This document shows positions 46,254 through 57,901 of a stretch of 64,000 nucleotides of DNA, one piece after another. The notes under the pieces are model-generated. The model searched no databases. It worked only from the letters and a program-made list of their open reading frames with translations, and was not told the origin of the DNA. Numbering within the stretch: position 1 is the stretch's first letter; each line of letters opens with the position of its first letter. Source of the stretch: Rhipidocladum racemiflorum (Eukaryota; Streptophyta; Magnoliopsida; Poales; Poaceae); assembly GCA_036346355.1 (NCBI GenBank), contig CM070577.1:84032509-84096508 (forward strand), in the 5' to 3' direction. Both the position numbers and the translations under genes were made by a program.

Positions 46254-47666
46254 TGTTAGTGTTATACACCTGAGATAGTCATATAGATGATTATATCATT
46301 ACCATGTTTATAAATAATAATATGATTATTGGTTCAATGAATGCATATCATTATATTGATCAGCAAGTATGTGACTTGCTTATGAAACTATTTACTTATT
46401 GATATAATTCTATGAATATCTCTGATCGGAAATCTTCGTGTAGGACAATGATGAATAGATCAACACATGTACAGATCGATGACCATGTTTCATATGAAGA
46501 TATCATCAATACATTGTGAATACATGTTGAAGAACATAGGTTAGATAGACCCACAACGGAACACTGCGAGAATGTTACATTGTTATGTGTCATTAGTGTA
46601 TCTCATGCATAGTAGATATATGATCCTTAGGCCTGAGATTGTCACATTCTCTACATGTGTAATAGTTTACCTTGGTGTTATCAAATACTATTTCCTAACC
46701 GGATAGTTATAAAGGTAGCTTTCATGTTTACTATGAAACATGCAGAGGGAAGTGAGTAGTCAAGATAAAATTTGCTATTCCAGTGTAACGGAGATATATG
46801 TCTAGACCACTCGTGTGATATGATTAAGGAAGTGTATGGCCATACTGTGATTGAGGAGTCAATCACAACTTATTAATATATCACAGATACGATAAATGGA
46901 TTGAATTGTCAAAGGATGACATGCTTCTCGCCTTGAATTCGATCTTAATATAGTTTGGCAAAGGGATTATTACATGAGTGCTTTTGATAGGTTCTGTCCG
47001 ATTTGATCATGGTATGTTTGGAGTTGGCATGCCCTGCTAGGAGCTGCTACCAACTATTGGACTGGAAAAGAGTTTTTCGAATCCATGTCCAAATGTACAT
47101 GAACTTGCAGGGTCACACACTTAACGGGCTGGAATACATTAATTCGGATTGGATCCGTAATTAATGGACCTCGTGAGCTGAACGCACTAATGGACCTGGC
47201 TTAGGGCTTCACCGTGTGGCTATATAAAGAGAGGAGAAGGGTGGACGTGCATCAGAGATTTTCGTCCAGAACCCTAGCCTCCACCTCTCGTTGCCCCTGC
47301 CGAGCGACACGGTGCTTGCGCACCGACACACGGCATTCCATCCTTAGACGTGTGGACTGCTGTGGTGACGCTGCTGCGACTGTGGCGTGGAGAGGACGAA
47401 CTGCTTTATCAACACGGCGATTGCGGCGAGAGAAGGGCGATCCACTTCATCGATGCGAGGGTTGTGGCGAGGGAAGGACGATCAACTTCATTGACGCGAC
47501 GACTGCGGTGTGGAGAGAACAATCCATTACATCGACGCGCGAATGATTCTGTAACTGTGCGTCTAGTGATAATATGATCTATAATTCTCTTCTTGCGAGT
47601 AGCTTTTTGGTTATACGGTAGAAAATTTTTAATTTGTGCTAGCGTGGCATACCCCATATCTCAACA
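46254..47666 (+). mobile_element. Solo LTR, 1413 bp, with CGGTT duplication
   Basis: Starts TGTTAGTG, ends CTCAACA, and is flanked by a perfect 5-bp duplication CGGTT (46249-46253 and 47667-47671). A TATA box, GGCTATATAAAGAG, lies near 47217, giving a ~0.96-kb U3 and ~0.4-kb R/U5 in plus orientation. No coding domain is present. The frames at 47214-47577 lie in the R/U5 part and are not genes. Confidence 0.85.
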
Positions 47667-47671
47667 CGGTT

Positions 47672-49050
47672 TGCCTGCAGTCATCTACTGTATCGTTGGT
47701 GATGTGTTGCTTTTGGCTATTTTCTGACCAACTTTGTCGAGATAAAGAGCTACTCCTCAGCATTATTGCCATGAAAACAAACACGTGTGTTCTCTCTCTG
47801 TCGTGTTGGTATATAAATGTATATACATCCTGTCGTATGTTAGCTACTGACATTACTTCTATAATAATTATCCTCTTAGATTTTGTTAATACAATTCTGA
47901 CATCTGCAAACCTGTATTCTGCACAGCTTTCTGGTGGCTCATTATCAATTCTGCAATTAAAGGAGTGCTTAGAGAAAGAACCCCTGTGTGTATTTGTTTT
48001 GTTAATCTGAATGTGACAGAGACTGAAACATGATCTATCTATGTTACTCTTGAAATTTCTCATGTTATTTTAAATGATATCTGGTTGTACTGCTGGTTTT
48101 GTGAAAATTGTTCCCTTTAAGCTTGATTGAACTAAATTTGGTTTTTAGCCATGGTAAGGATATTCATATTGCGCTGCTCAAGACTTGTAGTTCTTGATCA
48201 TTAAATGAAGTGAGATTGAAGGTTGTTGCTTTGTGATTGTCACGAATGACTTGTACACTTCATTGTTCTATACCATTTGCTTTTTAATGATTAGAAGAAC
48301 TCCAGGGTTCTTTCGGCTCATCTTGACTGTTTAACTGTAGCTGAGTGACTCCATATGTTCCAGATTTTTTTTTAATCTATCTAACGTGTCACGCTGAACT
48401 AAACACCACTAAATCTATGTTTTCCAATACTTCATTCGTTGAAAAAAAATGCTGAAACATTTGTATTAGATAAATCAGAATATGAGTAAAGTCCTCACAA
48501 CCCTAAAAGATATTTTAGACTTTTCAACAAAAAGCTATACCATCTAATCCATCAAAAAGCTAGGATGCCAAACAACCTACCTTAGTTTAAAAGTATACAT
48601 CTTATAAGCTCATTAAGCCAAAAAGCTAGCTTTAAACCATACCAAAAAATAATCCGAAACAAACAGGGCCTTAGCCGAAAGGTGACAACATGGAAACGAG
48701 GAAAAGAGATTTGTTTTTGTCATACTTGGCTACAAGTGTCCCAACTCCCAAGCCCCCATAATGGTACCCTTAAGACTCTACTTACAGTGTAAGGGGTTTA
48801 GAGGATTACAATAATACAACCCTAAAGACGTTAGTATAGATACGGATTTCACCTATGCTTCTATGGATTACTACGAGTCAATTAATTCGCGATACCACCG
48901 TCGGCACACGGAGAACTTGCTTGTGTCCGCAGCGATCAGACAATGGAGGAAGCTGCTTCGCTGGTTCGCCCCCCGATGGAGACATGCGCTTTTTTGGCTT
49001 TCGAGTATGCGGTGCAGGCTAAGGACGGCGATGTTTTAGCACAAAATGGA
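47672..49050. other. Intergenic, no confident gene
   Basis: A 124-codon frame at 47636-48010 overlaps the LTR edge and shows no recognisable domain. AT-rich sequence follows; AACAAACAGGGCCTTA near 48659 looks like one end of a MITE. Confidence 0.4.
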
Positions 49051-49329
49051 GGCTCCACTACCTAAGGATCAAAAATCCGGATGAAATTTTGTAAAACCTT
49101 ATTGAAATTTTGGATTTTAGATCCCTCCAAGTTTCATAATCCCGATAAAATTAAAAAAATTTCAAAGTGCTACAGTACCTAAAAATCTCGGTGAAATTTC
49201 GGTAGATTTCATCAAAATTTTGATAAAAAAGAATTTTGACTGGATTGGATTCTTCACATTGTTTTTTCATGTGGAATAGTCGGTAGATCATCGAGTTAGC
49301 CCATGCACATTAATTCTCGCTCTTATATT

Positions 49330-49830
49330 AAGTATCTTGATTGTTATAATTTTTAAAAGTTTCTCAAGCTTGATCATTATTTAAAAATTTTATAGGAGAA
49401 TTAGTGATGCATCATGACCATCAACAAAAAGTTTCAAAAATTTTCTAACATGGTTTGAACTACTTTTTATTCGGTTGAAATTTGCCGATCAACCATCAGC
49501 AGTGCTCTCCGAATTTTTGAAAATTTCTCAAGCTTGATTATCATATAAAAATTTTATAAGAATATTATGGATGTGCCAAAACCATCCATCAAAATGTTCA
49601 AAAGTTTCTAATGTAGTTTGCATTATTTTTCATCCAGTTGAAATTTCCCAATTAGCCTTTTTATCAGACAGTAGAACTATTTAAATTTTTTAAAAATTTC
49701 TCAGGCTTAATCATCATTTGAAATTTTTATAAGAACAATAGTGATGTGTTAGGACCATCCGCAAAAAAATTTAAATTTTTTTTGATGATTTTTTAATTAA
49801 CTTTCATTCGGTTAAAAACCACCGAGATCT
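49330..49830 (-). repeat. ~170-bp tandem repeat related to 40.9-41.3 kb
   Basis: Marker TTTCTCAAGCTTGAT(C/T)AT recurs at about 49360, 49524 and 49697. The reverse complement resembles the unit of the hAT-like element at 40662-41620 (ATCAAGCTTG near 41192). A surrounding hAT-like element of roughly 49050-49980 is likely but its ends are unclear. Confidence 0.6.
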
Positions 49831-50148
49831 CGAAAATCTCGGTCAAACAAGAACCGAATTTAAATTTTACTTTTTATATTTCATCTAGACTTCGTTTGTA
49901 ATAACAAAATTTCGCCGAAATTTTAGATTTCCACGGATAACGAGATATGAACAAACGAAATTTAGAACCTTCACACTACGATGCGGAGAGCGCAATTCTA
50001 GCTCATAATTCTGTAGTGGGGCAGTATTAGCTGCTTAATTTCCTACGGCATCTACTGAACATTCCACACAAACAAACGAGGAAACTGCCGCTGGTCGCTC
50101 GATCACTGTGATGAGCAGTAGGGAAGAACACCACCACCCCCTGGAGCC

Positions 50149-50155
50149 TATAAAT
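50149..50155 (+). promoter_or_regulatory. TATA box of the 50248 small gene
   Basis: TATAAAT within CCTGGAGCCTATAAATGG, 99 bp before the ATG. Confidence 0.78.
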
Positions 50156-50247
50156 GGAGGCCATCTCCCACGCCATGGAAGGCAAACCAAGCTCTCGCAT
50201 CCCATCTAGCTAGCTAGCCTCCTCTCTCCCGCAACACGACACACACC

Positions 50248-50430
50248 ATGGTTCGCGCCAAGACCACCGCCAAGGCCTCTCCCGCCAACGGCGAGGTGAG
50301 GGTCGAGAAGGTCGACGAGACTTTTGTCCACAACAAGGTCATCGAGAAGCCCTCGTTCATGTCAGCGAAAGAAATCGATGACTACATTCGGAAGAAGAAG
50401 GAGGAGTTTAATCGTCCAAACCGTAACTAG
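50248..50430 (+). CDS. Small-family protein, 60 aa
   Basis: Starts MVRAKTTAKASPANG, then EVRVEKVDETFVHNKVIEKP (residues ~16-35) and the C-terminal helix AKEIDDYIRKKKEEF (~40-54). It is the most compact member, combining the N-terminal RVxKV block, NxVxxKPS (shared with 43146) and the (F/Y)I-x-x-(K/R) helix. The context ACACACCATGG is a strong start. Highly charged, intronless, no signal peptide; the nucleotide composition is GC-rich like a real grass coding region. Function unknown. Confidence 0.8.
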   Translation: MVRAKTTAKASPANGEVRVEKVDETFVHNKVIEKPSFMSAKEIDDYIRKKKEEFNRPNRN

Positions 50431-50812
50431 TTCAGTTAATTTCGAACCGATCGAGATGACGAAACGGCAACACCGATGCTCAAGGTCATGTAGTACGTAT
50501 ACTATTCAGTATTCAGTCTTCGGCTCCACGTACGCATACATGCATGGGATTAGATGATACCTATATATGTATAGTGTGAGCTGCTTGTGTATAATATACG
50601 ACTTGACCTTATTGACTATATGTATCTGTCTACCAAGGCTCAACGCATCAACAGGTGTATCATAGTTATCGGCTGGTTTCTTGAGGTTTTTCTTTACGGG
50701 TTATCCGAAATTCTGAACAACCTGAAATTAACCGGCCAATAAAAAGTTCAGCCCTAATTTCGGATGCTTCAGTTCCGCATGCAGACAGGGACTCTGGAAT
50801 ACCCCAAAAAAT

Positions 50813-51391
50813 TTCAAATTTGTTTTATTTGATTTTGTTTGAATTTATTTGATTTTATTTGAATTTTGATTGGGCTTGTTCGGTTTTTGAATTTGTTGTG
50901 GGCCTCATCTTGCTCTCGGGCTGTCCCGGCCCACTTCCCCATCGACCCAACCGAACTCCAGGGCCTAGTTGCACCCACTCGCCCCCGGCTTGCCTCCGAC
51001 CTCCGGCCCGCTCCCGCGCGGCCCACTTCCTCCCTGGCCCGCTTGCGCGACCGAGCACGCGTACGACACGACCGCATCGCCCGTCACCTCGCCGCGCCCC
51101 AACCTTCAAAATTTGTTTTATTTGATTTTGTTTGAATTTATTTGATTTTTTATTTTAATTGGGCTTTTTTGGTTTTTGAATTTGTTGTGGGCCTCATCTT
51201 GCTCTCGGGCTGTCCCGGCCCACTTCCCCATCGACCCAACCGAACTCCAGGGCCCAGTTGCACCCACTCGCCCCCGGCTTGCCTCCGACCTCCGGCCTGC
51301 TCCCGCGCGGCCCACTTCCTCCCTGGCCCGCTTGCGCGACCAAGCACGCGTACGACACGACCGCATCGCCCTTCACCTCGCCGCGCCCCAA
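50813..51391. repeat. ~292-bp tandem duplication
   Basis: 50813-51104 and 51105-51391 are nearly identical; differences include ATTGGGCTTGTTCGG / ATTGGGCTTTTTTGG and GACCGAGCACG / GACCAAGCACG. It is probably a recent duplication inside an LTR-like region. Confidence 0.92.
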
Positions 51392-52216
51392 CAACTGCTC
51401 CGTCGCCTGCGCGGCACCGCTCACCTCGCCGCGCCGTCATTGGTCACCTCCGTGCGCCCGTCACCGCCTCCATGCCAGACTCCGACCTCGCCGCGCCGTC
51501 CACCGGTCACTATCGCCACGAGCTCTCTCTCCTCACCCGCGCGCTATAAAATCCCCCGCCCCTGGCTCTCGTTCTCACTCGCCCCGCTCCCCTCTCTTCT
51601 CGGTGAGCTCCTCCCCGCGCCTCCTCCGCTGCCCCCTTCTCCTTTCCATGCGCCGGTCGGCCGCCCGCGTCGCCGCCTCCCCGGCCGTTTCCCGCACCGC
51701 CGCCGTCGCGCCGAAAAACCCTAACCCTAACCATTAACCGCGCTCACGCTGACTCTGGCTCCACTGGTCAGCCCCCATCCCGTTTGGCCCCACCTGTCAG
51801 TCCCAGCCTTGCCCTTGTGGGCTGACCCAGTAGGCCACACGCACGCCCCCCAGTGGGCAGTGGGCTGAAGGCCGATTTTACTGCGCGGCCCACCCGGCTT
51901 TTCCTTTTTCTTTTCTTTTCTTTTCTTTTCTTTTCTTTTCGGATTTAAATAATCCGAAAATTCCCCGAAAGTTCCCAAAAAGCCCCCAAAATCCTAAAAT
52001 ATACTATCTTCACCGTTTCGAGCCACTGAGTCCAAAAACAGCCCCTGTTCTGCCAGTTGAAGCCTCCAAATTTCAAAAACGACCAATTTGCCCTTCGATT
52101 CTCCTTCGGCCCGTTTTCGTTTTCTGTTTTTGTTTTTCATTTTCGTTCATCTTTTTTGTTCCATTTATCATTTACTTATCGTCTCTCATTCTTTCACGCT
52201 AGATCCGACCGTTGAG

Positions 52217-52270
52217 CAGTTCCTGGAGCAGGAGCAGTTCCTGGAGCAGGAGCAGTTCTCGGAGCAGGAA
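52217..52270 (+). repeat. 18-bp tandem repeat, three copies
   Basis: GAGCAGTTCCTGGAGCAG repeated three times with minor change, encoding a Glu/Gln-rich run in one frame. It lies in the LTR-like block. Confidence 0.9.
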
Positions 52271-52532
52271 CCGGATCAGACCGGAGCAGACTACGACTAC
52301 AGCGCTATGACCTAGACGACCCATCTGCGCAGCAAGGCAAGTCGCACGCCCTTGAACATGTTGAATCCAACTATTCATAATATTATAGTATTTATTTTCT
52401 AATGACTTATTTTACGTGTATATTGAAATATTGAAAACAATAGTTTAGAATGACATGAGGCTAGCTACACCCAATTCCTCACTTAGCCCCCTTGATGTTG
52501 GTAAACCCTATTAAACCTTTGAATAACCCTAG

Positions 52533-52946
52533 TTAATAGTTATGCACCCCATAGTTAATTAATAATCTTAGAATGACATCCTCTGTTAGAATATTTCTGA
52601 TTGCAACAGGGAGCATTTGGGTCATCAAGACATGACAGTCGTGGGACTTCATACCAAGCAACTTCAAATCATCCACGGATACAAGCTTCTTAATGTTTGC
52701 GGAGTAGCTCGATAGAACTTTAATACCTTGCAGACACTTGCAAATGTCTTCTTTCTCCTTTTTGGATAAGGTGTAGCATGCAACAGAGATGTACGGACCT
52801 TTTCCATCCTCCTCTATCACTGCAAGCTTGAGCCTTATTCCTATGTAGACCATATCACGGCGAGCATTAACACCATCTTTGATCTTCCCAGGTATGTTCA
52901 GCAGGATGCTAACCAAATTATCGTAAACATTCTTCTCAACATGCAT
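52533..52946 (-). pseudogene. CACTA transposase C-terminal part (DUF4218 region)
   Basis: 137 residues starting MHVEKNVYDNLVSILLN, then KSHDCHVLMTQMLPVAIRNI, characteristic of plant En/Spm (CACTA) TNP2-type transposases. It is separated from the rest of the transposase by stops and frameshifts between 52946 and 53103. Confidence 0.9.
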
Positions 52947-53102
52947 AACATCAATACAATGACGGACATCTAACTCTTTCCAGTATGGTAAATCCTAAAA
53001 ATATCGACCTCTTCTTTCAAATGGTCCTGAGACGAACAGATTTACGACCCTTTTCATATTGAACATCGATATCCTTCACGTGTGAATATACTAGCCTTCC
53101 AC

Positions 53103-53349
53103 TCATAGGCTACGGGGCCGCACGAACTTCCCTCTTCCCATCAAATTTGTCATCCATCTTACAGTATCGATGACTTCGAGGTAGAAACCTACGGTGACCC
53201 ATGTACACAGTTTTCTTGGAATTCGGCAACCACAAGCTCTCAGTGTCCTTTTCAAAAATTGGATACGCTTTGGCTCCTTTCGTGCTGTAGCCCGCCAAAT
53301 TACCAAGGGCCGAAAAATCATTCATGGTGCAAAATATCATAGCCCACAT
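53103..53349 (-). pseudogene. CACTA TNP2 transposase fragment, middle
   Basis: Frames carry CTMNDFSALGNLAGYSTKG and KTVYMGHRRFLPRSHRY, conserved TNP2 segments, and are interrupted near 53110. The flanking pieces are out of frame. Confidence 0.9.
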
Positions 53350-53367
53350 GATGAAATTCTCTCTTTT

Positions 53368-53706
53368 TTATGCATCCCACACCGCGACTCCTTCATTCCA
53401 CAATTTTACCAAATCCTCAATCAATGGTGCTAGGTACACATCAATATCATTTCCCCGCTTGCCATCTTTCTTTCGAGATTCATAATGCCAACACATCAAT
53501 TTTGCCTCTTTAGGATTTGCAAACAACCGCTCCAAACGGGAAATGATGAGCAAATACCACAATACCTTGGCCAGTGCCCCTTTATTCACATCTTCATCGT
53601 CGTCGGTTCGGCTCTTACGCTTCTTGTCATTACGCTCCTCCTTTTGTTTGTGCCGGGGTACACCACAAACTGGACAAACATGCGTAGCGGGATAATATGC
53701 AATCAT
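53368..53706 (-). pseudogene. CACTA TNP2 transposase fragment, N-terminal region
   Basis: 112 residues with CPVCGVPRHK, LWYLLIISRLERLFANPKEA and YLAPLIEDLVKLWNEGV, matching TNP2 order and spacing. Minus strand, followed by the middle fragment. Confidence 0.9.
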
Positions 53707-53911
53707 TCGGACATGTATGTATCCTTTCTATTTCCATTCCCATGGGACATAGTAGCTTCTTCACTTCATAAATGCTTGTTGGCAACTCGTTCCCCCTCTG
53801 GAAGCATCTCCGACAAACAACCTTCAATTTGAGCAATGCAAGGACCAAAACCAACCTGGTGTGTTCCACTTTGCAACCTGAAAACAACGGTTTGGCATCG
53901 TCTTCTATCAA
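53630..53911 (-). pseudogene. CACTA transposase fragment upstream of TNP2 core
   Basis: The first part of this 93-codon frame, MIEDDAKPLFSGCKVEHTRL, and ELPTSIYEVKKLLCPMGME fit the TNP2 region preceding the zinc-like CxxC motif. It overlaps the next fragment in another frame, so a frameshift near 53710 is implied. Confidence 0.75.
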
Positions 53912-53920
53912 GCTTTTAAA

Positions 53921-54331
53921 TTATTTAAACTCTCTTTCTGTGTAATTTCCCTCCACATCCCGTAACATTTGATCTAAATTGTCATCCTGAAACATATCAC
54001 GCTCCAATTCGTGATCGGTTTTCTCAAACATTTGATCTAAATTATCCTCGTCTAGTATGTCTTTGTTGCATACCAGAGGGGTACCACTTGTCTCCGCATG
54101 ATGGATCCAATACATGTAATTCCTCACGAAGCCACACCGAATCAAGTGGTCTTCAATTTGAGTTGAGTTATTAAATCTCCTGAGATTGGTGCAATCAATG
54201 CAAGGATAATATATGAACTTTACACCTCTCTTAACCATGTCTTCTTCTGCAATTCGTATGAACTCCTTAACCCCCATATGAAAATTAGCACTCACACAGT
54301 TTTTTTGATACATCCATTCTTCACGGTCCAT
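53921..54331 (-). pseudogene. CACTA transposase-associated domain
   Basis: 136 residues starting MDREEWMYQ, then FIRIAEEDMVKRGVKF, YPCIDCTNLRRF, DHLIRCGFVRNYMYWIHH. This is the N-terminal transposase-associated domain found ahead of TNP2 in plant CACTA proteins. An acidic NLDQM repeat follows. It is in relatively good condition but stops at 53921. Confidence 0.9.
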
Positions 54332-54448
54332 CTACAATTAAACCACGAACAAAAAATTTAGAAAAAAACGTGAGCGGCATCTAGCTATTTGAAAGACTAA
54401 TGATATGTCTAATTAGGTTAGGTCCTAATCCCATTCGAAGATATGTGA

Positions 54449-57400
54449 TGTGAGACCCCGGATCGGCTATCCGAAATCTCCTGTGTATTTCTGTACTAGT
54501 CCCAGATCAGTAGCTAGTACACACAGTCAACAGTGAAGTATCATTGCCGAACACAAAGAAATTGTAACATAAATATAAAGTATTAGTCACATGGCTACTT
54601 ATTACATCGAATGGTCACATGACCAAAGTTCACAGCAGCGGAATAAAAATGACAAGAGATAAAGCCCAAATAACACCACAGGCGACGACTAGGAACGCGC
54701 TTAGATGTCCTGGCGATCTTCCTCGAACTCTTCGGCGTAGTACTCACCTTCTTCAACGGCGTCCTGGTAGTTTTCTGATGACAACATTTTATGTAGCATG
54801 TGAGTACAAAAGTACTCAGCAAGTCTGGAAAAGTATGCATATGTAGGGCTTTCCAAGGAAGGCTTGTTATGGTTCGTTTGCATAAAGCTAAGTTTCATCA
54901 AACCATACCAAATAGTAATTTTCATAAAGCACATTTTCATAATTATTTTAACAATTGAGTTATTTAATATTCTAGTGAAAGTTCTATCCACCATCACCAG
55001 TATAAAGGCTCTATCCGCCACATTTTAAAAGATTAAGGTGATCCAACTCATGACTCTATCTGTCATGATCAAAACAGGTTCCATCTACCTGGTTGGCTCA
55101 GTCCGCCAACAAAACATCCGAGAGTTTTAACCACTCCCGAATCCCAAAACAAAACATTGTTTATTTTTAAAACCAAAACCAAAGTCTACTAGTATGAAAG
55201 CATTCTTCGCTTTGCCTTTGACCGTAGGCACGGCTATTCGAATAGTTTTAACTCTGTAGAGGTGTACAACTTTACCCACAAGACATGATATTCTCTTAGT
55301 GCCAAGTACTATTAACACACTTCCTTTGGTGTGTCGGCAGAGATATCATGACAAGGCCTTTACAATGTATACGCCTAACCCGACTCACCCGCTGAGGTTT
55401 CACCACTGTTAGGGTTCTATCTACCCAGTACAGAAGCCCCCTCTTACGCCGTGCGGGGAGTACAACTTGCCTCTATCTGGCACCCACATTCCACCAACTG
55501 GCGAGTCTAAGTTAGGTTTCTACAAATTATTCAGCTAGGTCGTACCCATTCTAGACATGTGGTTGTACGGTAGTGCTTAGAATGAGAACAGTCATAAGCG
55601 TCGGTCCTTACTTGATTGGGGCGGTACTTGCACAATAAAAACTAGTGCTCTTTCTGCACCCACCCGACATTCCAATCCGCCCAAGTCTAAACCATTTTTC
55701 ATTTTATTTTTATTTTCCAAAGACAGTAGTAAATACTTTACAATAATTCTCAAATCACACTTTAAAACACAACTTTGATAAAATCCCACCCATGGGTCAT
55801 TTCAGTTAACTTTGCAACTAAGCACAACTACCGTACTAATCATCAAATGTCATAATATGATCTAGGCATGATATAACAAAGGGTCCTAGGGATACAAATA
55901 AGCATGGATATCAACAATCAAGGAGGTGATAGCAATTCGGAATAACTAACAGTCTATATTTGACATACGATGTTAAACATAGCAATGCACGTTATAAAGC
56001 CTTGCAAATCATTTTGCAAACATGGGATCAAAAATGCTTCAAGGAGACTTGCCTTCAGTCGCAGCGAGGGTGTCTGGATCTTGAGGGTCAACGACGGCGT
56101 CAACAGCTCCAACGAACTCTTCTCCTACGCCCAAAACGGTACAACCAAATAAATAAATAAAATAAAATAAAATCTAAAAATTATAAAATTTATACTGACA
56201 AACGATCATTTCGAACCTCCTGCCGGACTAGGAGAAGAAATGGCGCCGGCGGAGCTCCAAAAATCAAATTAAAAATCTGATTTTACTGAAGGTAGAGGAC
56301 ACCAAGGGGGAACTCCAGTACAAATTTGAGGCCAAACGAAGGACGGGAGTGACCGGGAGAGCTCGCCGAATTTTCGGAAAGAACGGCTTCTACAGGTTGA
56401 TCCGTAGGTTGGATTGGAGAAATTCCAATTGGGCTGTGTGGGGAATGATGAGAGTATTCTGGGGTTCAATTTTTAGGACAATCGGACTAGCGGATCGCCG
56501 GGAAACGCTTGTCGAAGTTATGATCAGAGGCGCACGGGGCGGCATGCGGCGCCGGCGATGGGAGGGGCGGCGCACGGCCGGGGAAGGGGTGGGGATGGTG
56601 CGGCCAGGTATGGGGAATGCAACGCTCGCGCTGGTTCGACCGGAGGATCACCGGAACGGCGGCGGCCACTGCCATGTCGACGGCGAGAACACCCAAAATA
56701 TTAAAAAAAAATCGGAGAACGTATTTGCGAAAAGGAGATGAGTACCATGTAGGGGTCGACGAGACGAATTCAACGGTGTGGTCGGATTCACGAGGAACTC
56801 ACCGGATCAAGAGTAGTCGACGAAAAACCGAGCTCCAAACGGTGATTTCAACCGCGAAATTCGTCGCGACCCTACAACAAAACATGAAATTGATTGAGGG
56901 GTTTTGATCTAGACGACGATGCGAACACAATGACGCGATCGGAATCGAGTTTGCTTACCAGATTGAAAGATGACACGAGGATGTCAATAGAGGACGAACG
57001 GCGACGGTTCGTGCGAGATTGCGGCCAAATGAGGAGGAGTGGCTTTGGAAGCGTGAGAGCCCGGGGTAGAGGGTTCCAAGACGGAGATTTGAGAGGTGGA
57101 TGCACGTCGTTTAGAGTTGAAACGGCCGAGTAATCTCCATTTAACCTAATTTCGGTTTTGGGTTGATTGCGCCGTTTTCGGTGGAATTTGGAACGAATGG
57201 TCATGGGGGATGAGTTCTCTTCGTCTCCCTCTTTGCAATGGATCAAACGGATCGCGATTTGGTGGAGAAACGGAAGAGTTATGGTGGTTTGATGATTCAA
57301 TAGCCATGAATGAGCTCTCTGTTCTTCCTCTGGACAGAACGACTGAAGGGTGAAGGAAGTGCTACAGTAACACGATGCTACAGTAACCGCCACATGGCGC

Positions 57401-57896
57401 ATTCCCATTGGCCGAGAAATTACGCAAAAGCAATGCCCTAGAGAAAAAAATAGCAAAAAGGGTCTAAAAATTCCGAAAAAATTCCCAAAAATACCAGGGA
57501 ATATTTGGAACCCAATAAAATTGGGTTCATAGAATTTGGATGAAATTTGGAATTTATAAAATTCTAGGACGAATAAATGGCTTTTGGCGAAAGGCTGCAA
57601 GCGATAAAATACCAGAGAGTTTCCAAAAATCTTAGAAAAATTCCCAAAATGTTTTTTTGGAATATTTGGAACCTAATGCAATAGGTTTCGGGATTTTTGG
57701 AGCATTTTGGAACACATGTGAAATTTCGGGTACGGACCGGAATTCGAAAATTCGATTTTTCGAACGATAAAAGATTGGACTCTACTTTCGGACGAACAAG
57801 GATGCCAGGTTAATAATAACACCGAGAAAAATCCAAATTTTGAATTTAATTAATTTAAATTAATTTTAACAGAAGGCCGAAATTAGGGATGTTACA
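54449..57896 (-). mobile_element. Solo LTR, 3448 bp, in the CACTA element
   Basis: The plus strand starts TGTGAGACCCC and ends GGGATGTTACA, with a perfect TGTGA duplication at 54444-54448 and 57897-57901. It is the reverse orientation of the LTR at 8502-11885 and shares its landmarks (TTTACCCACA near 55267, GTGAGTAC region near 54740). It separates the CACTA transposase from its terminal region. Frames within it, including 56872-57600, show no domain. Confidence 0.92.
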
Positions 57897-57901
57897 TGTG
57901 A

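Larger units (their letters stand above)
50790..52345 (+). mobile_element. LTR-like GC-rich retroelement block
   Basis: Starts with an AT-rich TTTGATTTT region after ATACCCCAAAAAATT and then a very GC-rich core. TATAAAA at 51545 in CGCGCTATAAAATCCC looks like an LTR promoter, and GACCTAGACGACCC near 52311 resembles the tail of grass Ty3 LTRs. It contains a ~292-bp tandem duplication, a CTTTT microsatellite (51906-51940) and an 18-bp repeat (52217-52268). Long frames on both strands (51142-51737) arise from the GC bias. The boundaries are approximate. Confidence 0.5.

Noticed and set aside
47636..48010. 124-codon plus-strand frame
   Set aside because: Starts in the U5 end of a solo LTR, is Cys/Leu/Ile-rich without a recognisable domain, and overlaps an equally long minus-strand frame.
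51714..51732. CCCTAACCCTAACC telomere-like run
   Set aside because: Only two to three imperfect units and not the plant CCCTAAA repeat; it lies in an LTR-like block.
51142..51737. Overlapping 135-182-codon frames
   Set aside because: They arise from the duplicated GC-rich LTR-like region; both strands are open and nothing matches a known domain.
56872..57600. 242-codon minus-strand frame
   Set aside because: Entirely inside the solo LTR 54449-57896, with no family resemblance.
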